From: Methanobacteriota archaeon
GTDB lineage: Archaea > Thermoplasmatota > Poseidoniia > Poseidoniales > Thalassarchaeaceae
DNA: 5,598 nucleotides
Reading direction: 5' to 3'
NCBI GenBank assembly: GCA_002728565.1
Contig: PBUX01000033.1
Span: 1-5,598, forward strand
Positions 1-5,262 of this stretch are shown here, in pieces. Numbering within the stretch: position 1 is the first letter of the stretch; the number at the start of each line of letters is the position of its first letter. The translations under genes were made by a program, and so were the position numbers. A model generated the notes under the pieces. That model did no database searches. It was not told the DNA's origin and worked only from the letters and a program-made list of their open reading frames with translations.

Positions 1-1557
1 AACATGCCTTCAGGAAATAACACGATCTCCTCCAATATTGGCAACCTGACAGGGGGGGAGCACTACTACGTCCACTTCCAGGCCATCGTCGATGGCTACT
101 GGCAAGTCGAAGAAGGCTTCTGGTTCTACGCGGACAATTCCAGCAAGTCTTTCGATTGGTCCTTCCACTTGGATGACTACGATTGCCAAGTCAACATGAC
201 TCTCCAGCTAAACGACTGGAATGGGAACTATGCCTTCGTGCAGCACAATGCCTCTGCCCCGTGCCAGGACTCGCCCGTTCCCTACTTCACATACTCTGGC
301 TCCTGGGCCAACCCGATGACGGCCGGCGAGCACATCCTTGAGGTTCATGCCCACAACCTGACTGCGGGAGAAGACTACATGTTCTCAGCATACGTCATAG
401 TGGACGGTACCTGGTTGGCTCATGACACATTCCAATTCAATGCACCTGGCCCCAATGCATACCAACTGTACAACTACACCCTGACCATTGACGAGTACGT
501 CTGCTCGGTCAATATCACCTTGTCCCTGAATGACTACTATGGCAACCAGGCAGAAGGGAATCACAACGCCTCGGGCGAGTGCCAGGACCCGCCAGCGCCG
601 TATGTCGAGCTTTCTGGCAACGCCACGAACCTGTCCGACCCCATGTCGGCCGGGTGGCATGACATCCACGTGACTGGCCACAACCTTACCGCGGGCGAAA
701 GCTACCTGGTGAATTTGCAGGTGGTCGTAGACGGCCAGTACTGGTTCGACGAGTCATACTGGTACTCGGCCTACAACAGCACATACTGGTTCACAGGATG
801 GTCAGTGGAGCTGGACGAGTACGTCTGCTCGGTCAACATCTCCGCCTCGCTGTCCGACTACTTCGGCAACTACGATGCTGCCTACCACAACGCCTCGGGC
901 GAGTGCCAGGACCCGCCGATGCCCTACCTGTCGATCTCCAACGCGTCCGACCCCATGTCGGCCGGTTGGCACAACATCTCCGTCAACGCCCACAACCTGA
1001 CCGAGGGCGACGACTACCTGGTCGGCTTCCAGGTGACCGTCGACGGATTCCTGGTCGATGGGATGTCCTACTGGTTCACCGCCTGGGACTCCGACGCCTA
1101 CGGCGTGCACTACATCTGGCTGGACATCGACGAGTACGTCTGCTCGGTGAACATCTCGGCTACGATGATGGACGGTTGGGGCGCTGAGTCCCCGTCGATC
1201 CACCACAACGCCTCGGGCGAGTGCCAGGACCCGCCGGTCCCTTACATCGAACTCTCTTACACCAACGGCTCTTCATTAGGGACCTTCATGGGCATGGGAT
1301 GGCACAATGCCTCAGTCTTCTTGGGCAACCTGACAGAGGGTGAAAACTACTTTGTGAGCTACCAAGTTTCCGACAATGGTACTTTCCTAGATTCGGGCAA
1401 CTTCCCACTCTCGGCCGATGGACCCTCATTCACATTCGAATGGCCAATCTGGGTCTCTGAGTTCGACTGCGATCTGAACATCTCTGTCTCATTGTCTGAC
1501 TACTGGGCCAACCAAGTGTCCACAGAGCATCACGCGATCGCTCCTTGCGTGCCCTAT
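1..1557 (+). repeat. Five tandem ~107-residue Ig/Fn-like units
   Basis: The units end at the conserved Cys-Gln-Asp...Pro-Tyr or Cys-Val-Pro-Tyr motif. The second Cys recurs at residues 87, 193, 301, 407 and 515, so the period alternates 106 and 108 residues (318 and 324 nt). The first Cys of each pair lies 26-27 residues earlier. Conserved elements in order are a Trp-His or Glu-His near the unit start (SAGWH, TAGEH), N-L-T-x-G-E/D, VDG, an aromatic-rich stretch, DEYVCSVN or a variant, and HNAS before the second Cys. The first unit lacks its N-terminal edge because of the window boundary. The fold assignment to an Ig- or fibronectin-III-like beta sandwich is inference from unit length and alternating hydrophobic residues, not from a profile match. 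Confidence 0.85.
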
Positions 1558-3054
1558 GAAACCGGCACGGGATCAGGCACAGGGGGAGGGGGAACCGGAC
1601 CATCGGGACCACCTCACATCTCTAACGTCCAAATCGGTGGATACGACGTATGGGGACTATCAATAATGGAAAGCGGCCTCACTCTCAACGCATCTCCTTA
1701 TTGGGTGGACGTGCATGCGACAAACCTCTCAGAGAACGCATCATACGTAGCCGTAACCGTAGTCAATATCGATGGCTTCGAGATTTACAACTACAGTACT
1801 CCCAGCTACTGGATCTGGAACCATAGCACATACTTCTACATGCCAGGGGAGTTCACCGTGGCAGTTTCCAGTTGCTCTATTACAATTGACACATACTTGC
1901 TCAACAACTCTGACCAAAGTTCCTCAGGCACCGATTCTGGATCCAACTCCTCTGACTTCGGCGAGCTATTGGATATGGTCTCAAGCACCCTATCCGGGCC
2001 ATGCGATCTTGATTCAGACAATGACGGAGTCGGCGACGATTCCGACGCCTTCCCTCTGGATCCGAGTGAGACCACCGATTCGGATGGCGATGGGATAGGG
2101 GACAACTCCGACGACTTCCCGTTCGACGCCAACGAGACCACGGACTCTGACGGAGACGGCATAGGGGACAATGAGGACACTGACGTCGATGGCGATGGAG
2201 TTGATGACGATCAAGACGACTCAGATGGTGATGGGGTAACTGATGACATCGACGCCTTCCCGTTCGATGCCAATGAGACCACGGACACCGATGGGGACGG
2301 CGTCGGCGACAACTCCGACGCATTCCCCAACGACGCCAACGAGACAACGGATACCGACGGAGATGGCATAGGGGACAACTCAGATCCTGACTCTGACGGA
2401 GATGGCACCCCCAATGGCTTGGATGACTTCCCACTGAACAGCGCTCTGACCTCCGACTCCGATCGGGACGGGGTGCAGGATGCTGACGACGCATTCCCCA
2501 ATGACCCCACAGAGTATATTGACACTGATGGGGATGGAGTTGGCAACAACGCAGATGGCGACGACGACGGCGACGGCACCCCCGATGACATTGACGACAT
2601 GCCGCTGAATCCGAATGAGCAGAAGGATACCGACAGGGACGGAATCGGCGACAACGCAGACGCCTTCCCGAATGACCCACAGGAGAGGTACGACTCAGAC
2701 GGAGATGGCGTGGGGGACAACTCCGACGACTTCCCTAGCGACCCAATGGAATGGTCCGACAAAGACAATGACGGATTTGGGGACAACTCCGACGCTTTCC
2801 CGAACGATCCCAACGAATACGCTGATTCGGATGGCGACGGAGTGGGAAATAATGCCGATGATTGCGACTATGACGCTAGTGGCTCAGTGGATGCGGACAA
2901 TGACGGAGTATGCGAAGACGGCCAGTCACAGTCAGGAAGCTCCAACACCGATGATGAGGGGGGCGATGCAGCCAGCCTTCCAGGCTTCACATCCTCACTG
3001 GTGATCACCTCAATTCTCGGGGCTGCAATAGTGGCAAACCGCCGAAGAGAATAG
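1..3054 (+). CDS. Large repeat-rich surface protein with thrombospondin type 3 repeats (5' partial)
   Basis: This is the C-terminal part of a long exported cell-surface protein, open at the window edge. The ATG at 4 is probably not the start: there is no signal peptide, and the sequence begins inside a repeat unit. Numbering from that Met, residues 1-518 hold five Ig/Fn-like units of about 107 residues. Each has the core N-L-T-x-G-E/D-x-Y...VDG and a Cys pair (61/87, 167/193, 275/301, 380/407, 489/515), followed by PY, that probably forms a disulfide. A Gly/Ser/Thr linker (about 519-535) leads to a sixth, divergent unit with Cys 624/667. Residues 670-973 are 16 DxDxDG calcium-binding motifs. 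The end is LPGF (992-995), a hydrophobic helix and RRRE, resembling a PGF-CTERM anchor signal. About 35 N-X-S/T sequons suggest heavy N-glycosylation. The likely role is a calcium-stiffened stalk, adhesin or surface-layer component; the ligand is unknown. No enzyme motif is visible. Confidence 0.9.
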   Translation, partial: NMPSGNNTISSNIGNLTGGEHYYVHFQAIVDGYWQVEEGFWFYADNSSKSFDWSFHLDDYDCQVNMTLQLNDWNGNYAFVQHNASAPCQDSPVPYFTYSGSWANPMTAGEHILEVHAHNLTAGEDYMFSAYVIVDGTWLAHDTFQFNAPGPNAYQLYNYTLTIDEYVCSVNITLSLNDYYGNQAEGNHNASGECQDPPAPYVELSGNATNLSDPMSAGWHDIHVTGHNLTAGESYLVNLQVVVDGQYWFDESYWYSAYNSTYWFTGWSVELDEYVCSVNISASLSDYFGNYDAAYHNASGECQDPPMPYLSISNASDPMSAGWHNISVNAHNLTEGDDYLVGFQVTVDGFLVDGMSYWFTAWDSDAYGVHYIWLDIDEYVCSVNISATMMDGWGAESPSIHHNASGECQDPPVPYIELSYTNGSSLGTFMGMGWHNASVFLGNLTEGENYFVSYQVSDNGTFLDSGNFPLSADGPSFTFEWPIWVSEFDCDLNISVSLSDYWANQVSTEHHAIAPCVPYETGTGSGTGGGGTGPSGPPHISNVQIGGYDVWGLSIMESGLTLNASPYWVDVHATNLSENASYVAVTVVNIDGFEIYNYSTPSYWIWNHSTYFYMPGEFTVAVSSCSITIDTYLLNNSDQSSSGTDSGSNSSDFGELLDMVSSTLSGPCDLDSDNDGVGDDSDAFPLDPSETTDSDGDGIGDNSDDFPFDANETTDSDGDGIGDNEDTDVDGDGVDDDQDDSDGDGVTDDIDAFPFDANETTDTDGDGVGDNSDAFPNDANETTDTDGDGIGDNSDPDSDGDGTPNGLDDFPLNSALTSDSDRDGVQDADDAFPNDPTEYIDTDGDGVGNNADGDDDGDGTPDDIDDMPLNPNEQKDTDRDGIGDNADAFPNDPQERYDSDGDGVGDNSDDFPSDPMEWSDKDNDGFGDNSDAFPNDPNEYADSDGDGVGNNADDCDYDASGSVDADNDGVCEDGQSQSGSSNTDDEGGDAASLPGFTSSLVITSILGAAIVANRRRE
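562..1235 (+). repeat. Near-identical DNA blocks shared by units 2, 3 and 4
   Basis: A 32-nt block encoding HNASGECQDPP recurs exactly at 562-593, 886-917 and 1204-1235. A 23-nt block encoding DEYVCSVN is exact at 490-512 and 814-836, and 20 nt of it recur at 1129-1148. A third block beginning tccgaccccatgtcggccgg is at 634-653 and 946-965. Units 1 and 5 encode related residues with different codons. Identity at synonymous positions points to recent duplication or gene conversion among units 2-4 rather than protein-level selection alone. Confidence 0.85.
2011..2922 (+). repeat. Thrombospondin type 3 calcium-binding repeat array (16 motifs)
   Basis: Sixteen consecutive motifs of the form D-x-D-x-D-G-x-x-x-x-x-D lie between residues 670 and 973. 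Eleven are 22 residues long, typically ending F-P-x-D-x-x-E-x-x. Four are short (12-13 residues), and the last is cut off at DGVCEDG. The order of lengths is 22-22-13-12-22-22-13-22-22-13-22-22-22-22-22 plus the partial. In known thrombospondin type 3 repeats the Asp side chains wrap calcium ions and make a rigid rod or wire. By analogy this stretch should be an acidic calcium-dependent stalk between the outer domains and the membrane-proximal tail. The underlying DNA repeats mostly in 66-nt steps. Confidence 0.95.
2977..3051 (+). other. C-terminal PGF-CTERM-like sorting or anchoring signal
   Basis: The last 25 residues are LPGF (992-995), a hydrophobic run of about 16 residues (TSSLVITSILGAAIVA) and a basic end, NRRRE. 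This tripartite layout (short motif, transmembrane helix, Arg cluster) matches archaeal PGF-CTERM tails, which archaeosortase A is known to process in haloarchaea and methanogens with replacement by a lipid anchor. Whether this organism has a matching archaeosortase cannot be seen here. If it does not, the segment would be a plain single-helix membrane anchor with the repeats outside. Confidence 0.7.
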
Positions 3055-3065
3055 TGACAGAGTAA

Positions 3066-3078
3066 ACCAAAATTTGGT
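3066..3078. terminator. Short palindrome with T-run after the tRNA 3' end (candidate terminator)
   Basis: The sequence accaaaatttggt has 6-nt arms (3066-3071 and 3073-3078) around a single central base. It lies between the stop of the surface-protein gene and the end of the convergent tRNA, and its right arm includes the encoded CCA and the discriminator base. Read on the minus strand, four T residues (3069-3072) follow two bases after CCA, then GGTTTA. Archaeal RNA polymerase can terminate at T-rich tracts, so this may end the tRNA transcript, and possibly the convergent mRNA. The tract is short and the assignment is tentative. Confidence 0.3.
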
Positions 3079-3226
3079 GCCGGGAGCGGGACTTGAACCC
3101 GCGACCTTCGGATGTCTCAGACACTTTCGGCTAGGCTGTTGCGCTCATCGTTCGCTTCAGAGGGGACGATGCCCCACCTGAATTTACCCTATGAGTCCGA
3201 CGCGCTACCAACTACGCCACCCCGGC
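3075..3226 (-). tRNA. tRNA-Met(CAT), elongator type, with 76-nt intron and encoded CCA
   Basis: Read on the minus strand, the acceptor stem GCCGGGG (3226-3220) pairs with TCCCGGC (3085-3079), ending in one G-U pair. Discriminator A (3078) and an encoded CCA (3077-3075) follow. The D arm is GCGT/GCGC with a GG-containing loop. The anticodon stem is TCGGA (3200-3196) with TCCGA (3112-3108). The loop CTCATA+A gives anticodon CAT at 3193-3191. The T arm is GCGGG-TTCAAGT-CCCGC (3102-3086). The intron lies between positions 37 and 38, the standard archaeal site. A CAT anticodon could also mean the agmatidine-modified tRNA-Ile2, but the GCCGGGG acceptor and GGACTCATA context favour elongator Met. 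The initiator is unlikely because the three G-C pairs at the base of its anticodon stem are missing. The gene is convergent with the surface-protein gene, 20 bp away. Confidence 0.92.
3114..3189 (-). other. Bulge-helix-bulge intron of tRNA-Met
   Basis: The 76-nt insert starts GGGTAAATT and ends CTGAGAC on the minus strand. A canonical archaeal splice substrate can be drawn. Exon bases CTCA (anticodon-loop positions 32-35, 3195-3192) pair with intron TGAG, forming a 4-bp central helix. One side carries the 3-nt bulge TA|G and the other the 3-nt bulge AC|A, with cuts after the second base of each, as the tRNA splicing endonuclease requires. The helix beyond the first bulge (GGTA with TGTC) is weak, with two G-U pairs. 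Inside the intron, TTCAG (3182-3178) pairs with CTGAA (3160-3156) around GGGG/CCCC, giving a hairpin at 3156-3182. There is no ORF and no homing-endonuclease signature. Confidence 0.88.
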
Positions 3227-3332
3227 GGCAACCCGTTGCGAGACAGGGGACCATTTGAGCATTGCCGGCGAATAGACCCGCCCCATTGCATAGGGTTGAT
3301 GTGCACGATGTCCCCGCCTAGCTCTGAAAACA
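3227..3332. promoter_or_regulatory. Divergent gap presumed to hold promoters for the tRNA and the membrane protein
   Basis: This 106-bp gap separates the minus-strand tRNA from the plus-strand membrane-protein gene, so both promoters should lie here. I see no good archaeal TATA box (TTTATATA-like) at the expected 25-30 bp from either gene. The nearest AT-rich patch on the tRNA side is CTCAAATGG, at about 3251-3259, read on the minus strand. A perfect 5-bp inverted repeat, gcaac-cc-gttgc (3228-3239), abuts the tRNA 5' end. The call rests on gene orientation, not on a recognised motif. Confidence 0.35.
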
Positions 3333-4247
3333 ATGGTCGACGTCGACTCCGCACTGAGGGCTAGTGCCTACTCCGGTAGGAAAAATAAGTCCGACTCCAA
3401 AGATGGGGAGAAGCCCGCTTCAATCGAGCCGTTCGATCCAGCAGCCCACGCGATCAAGGAGAAGGCGGATGCCATTTCAATGTGGACAGTCATTGCCCTT
3501 GGGGTCTTGGTCGCTTTTTTGATGAGGTACCAGATGATGACCAGGCTCGAGGGGCCGCAACAGGTACTGTGGCTCCTCCCTCTTCTCGGCACTCTAGCAA
3601 TTCCATCCATCCACCGCCTGGTCGTCCCGTCAGAATTTTTCGAACTCTACACCGGTGGCAACTGGTTCCGGGCCTCTTTCCTTTACCTGTTCACCTGGTT
3701 GGCCCTTTCTTTTGCTCTAGTCAACCCCCCTATGGCGGATGTCGCAGCTCCGCATCTAGCAGGGGCGATTGATGTTGAAGCAAATGATGGTATCTCATTG
3801 ACCTCATTGGACGGCTCCACATACAACATCGAGATAGTTCAGGACCAGGTGCCTGTGGTCATCGGTCTAGCCGTACGAGACAACGTCAATGCCACCAATG
3901 CGCAAATGTCCATGACAATTACGAAAAAGGGGATAGAAGAACCAATTATTTCAGCTTCCGGAACCGTTTCTGACATCGCCAATTCTGGCCCAGGTGAAGA
4001 TTTCCAATCGGTGCAGGAGTGGAGCAGGGGAATGCACTGGAACGCACTGATGAAGTTTCACACCGATCATCCGAAGGTAGCCCCCAATGGGCAAGACATC
4101 GGGATGGCCTGGAACCTGTGCGAAGGAGGTTGCGAACCAGGAATCTTCACCATCAGCATCGAACTGTCAGAAGATAGTAGCGTTTGGAGCAATGGCTTGA
4201 ACACGTGGTCACAGGAGTACACCGTAAGAATCTCCCAGGTCGGCTAG
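3333..4247 (+). CDS. Uncharacterised three-helix membrane protein with extracytoplasmic C-terminal domain
   Basis: I do not recognise this 304-residue protein. The N-terminal 48 residues are hydrophilic and Lys-rich (RKNKSDSKDGEK), consistent with a cytoplasmic location. Three hydrophobic segments follow at about 50-66, 77-98 and 113-131, placing the remaining ~170 residues outside the membrane. That tail is rich in predicted beta strands (for example YNIEIVQ, PVVIGLAV, QMSMTIT, IFTISIELS, YTVRISQV). It has one N-A-T sequon (186-188) and a Cys263-EGG-Cys267 pair that could form a disulfide. An Ig-like fold is plausible but unproven. No catalytic motif, transporter signature or signal-peptidase site is evident. 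The ATG at 3333 is the first credible start. It has no clear Shine-Dalgarno sequence, so the mRNA may be leaderless or have a short leader. Its TAG stop overlaps the stop of the convergent rfcS gene. Confidence 0.85.
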   Translation: MVDVDSALRASAYSGRKNKSDSKDGEKPASIEPFDPAAHAIKEKADAISMWTVIALGVLVAFLMRYQMMTRLEGPQQVLWLLPLLGTLAIPSIHRLVVPSEFFELYTGGNWFRASFLYLFTWLALSFALVNPPMADVAAPHLAGAIDVEANDGISLTSLDGSTYNIEIVQDQVPVVIGLAVRDNVNATNAQMSMTITKKGIEEPIISASGTVSDIANSGPGEDFQSVQEWSRGMHWNALMKFHTDHPKVAPNGQDIGMAWNLCEGGCEPGIFTISIELSEDSSVWSNGLNTWSQEYTVRISQVG

Positions 4248-5200
4248 CCCCCTATTTCGGTGCAGACCCTAGCTGTCATGGCATCTAGCTGAAGCGACTC
4301 GCCACCACCCTCGACCATCCTGAAGTCGCAATCCGCCATTATCTCGGTAATTATCAGCTTCTGGGTCTCGTCTAGGAACTCCGCTTCACCAAGCTCCCTA
4401 TGAAGTTGGTTGACCAGGTCGGTCCCAGCGAGTCCGAACTTATCCATTATGTCCCTCATCCTACGTCTTGCAGGCCTGAAACCATCCTCCTTGCAAGAAA
4501 GGAAAAACCCCTGCAACTCCTCTGGGGGCGCAGTAGCCGTTGTCTCGTAGACCAAGTCTCTTGTTACATTAGAGTCCAGGGAAGCCGCGACCTGCAGGGA
4601 TGTTATCGCCTTACGCAAGTCCCCCAAACTCACCCTTGCGATTGCATCCGCCGCTTCTCCATCTAGATCCACTCCCTCGATCTTTGCAACCTCGAGAATG
4701 GTCTCCCTAACATTGCCTCTGTCAAGGGGCCTGAACCTGAAAACAGCGCACCTTGACTGTATCGCCTCGACAATCTTCGACGAATAGTTACAAGAGAGAA
4801 TGAATCTGCATGTTTCGGCATATTGCTCCATAATCCTCCTCAGTGCGCCTTGCGCGTCAGGAGTCAGTGCGTCTGCCTCGTCCAGGAAAATCACCTTGAA
4901 TGTGGTCCCAGGGATTGGAGCCGTCCTAGCGAACTGTTTGACCTTCGTCCTTATGGACTCGAGCTTCCTCTCGTCGCTAGCATTCATCTCCAGCAAGTTG
5001 CTCCTGTATCCATCGCCAAATACATCCTTTGCAAGAGCTAGTGCTGAGGTCGTCTTCCCGGTTCCCGGGGGCCCTGCAAACATCAGGTGGGGGAAAGACC
5101 CAGTTTTGGAATATGCCACCAAGCGGTCAACAACGGCACGCTGCCCTTTGATTTCCCCGACAGTCCGGGGCCGGTGCCTCTCAACCCACAAGTCGCTCAT
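4244..5200 (-). CDS. rfcS: Replication factor C small subunit (sliding-clamp loader ATPase)
   Basis: This AAA+ ATPase works with the RFC large subunit to open the PCNA ring and load it at primer-template junctions during DNA replication and repair. The 318 residues match the usual archaeal length of about 320, and the gene is intact with no intein. Visible motifs are the N-terminal W-V-E-R-H-R-P (5-11), Walker A GPPGTGKT (43-50), NASDER (73-78), Walker B FLDEAD (105-110), sensor 1 around LSCNYSSKI (135-143), the clamp-loader SRC motif with arginine finger R150 (149-151), and sensor 2 GDLRKAI (193-199). The C-terminal helical collar follows from about 230. The ATG at 5200 gives the expected N-terminus. 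An AGGTAGG 11 nt upstream is at best a weak ribosome-binding site. panB ends 62 bp upstream on the same strand, so co-transcription is possible. The gene ends convergently on the membrane-protein gene with overlapping TAG stops. Confidence 0.97.
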   Translation of the reverse strand: MSDLWVERHRPRTVGEIKGQRAVVDRLVAYSKTGSFPHLMFAGPPGTGKTTSALALAKDVFGDGYRSNLLEMNASDERKLESIRTKVKQFARTAPIPGTTFKVIFLDEADALTPDAQGALRRIMEQYAETCRFILSCNYSSKIVEAIQSRCAVFRFRPLDRGNVRETILEVAKIEGVDLDGEAADAIARVSLGDLRKAITSLQVAASLDSNVTRDLVYETTATAPPEELQGFFLSCKEDGFRPARRRMRDIMDKFGLAGTDLVNQLHRELGEAEFLDETQKLIITEIMADCDFRMVEGGGESLQLDAMTARVCTEIGG

Positions 5201-5262
5201 GCTCGTTCGCGCCTACCTATGAGCGGGCGTCCTTGAAGGTTGGGGGGGCGTAAGGACTCGAA

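Noticed and set aside
4..6. ATG at 4 as the true start of the surface protein
   Set aside because: It lies inside a repeat unit, is not followed by a signal peptide, and the frame is open to base 1.
798..1206. Open frames on both strands within units 3-4
   Set aside because: The high G/C content at third positions removes stop codons from other frames. The products are Arg/Leu- or Val/Asp-rich and follow the repeat period.
490..1235. CRISPR-like regularly spaced 20-32-nt repeats
   Set aside because: The spacing is over 300 nt and in frame, and the blocks encode conserved motifs of protein repeats.
1901..2813. Long minus-strand open frames opposite the TSP3 array
   Set aside because: They are antisense shadows of a repetitive GAC/GAT-rich coding region. 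Their translations are low-complexity Ser/Pro or Arg/His runs with no domain.
4800..5222. Plus-strand open frame of 140 codons opposite rfcS
   Set aside because: rfcS has every expected clamp-loader motif on the other strand; the plus-strand product has no recognisable features.
5229..5257. Inverted repeat gtcctt/aaggac in the panB-rfcS gap as a terminator
   Set aside because: The stem is only 6 bp with a 17-nt loop and no T-run on the minus strand, so it is within chance expectation.
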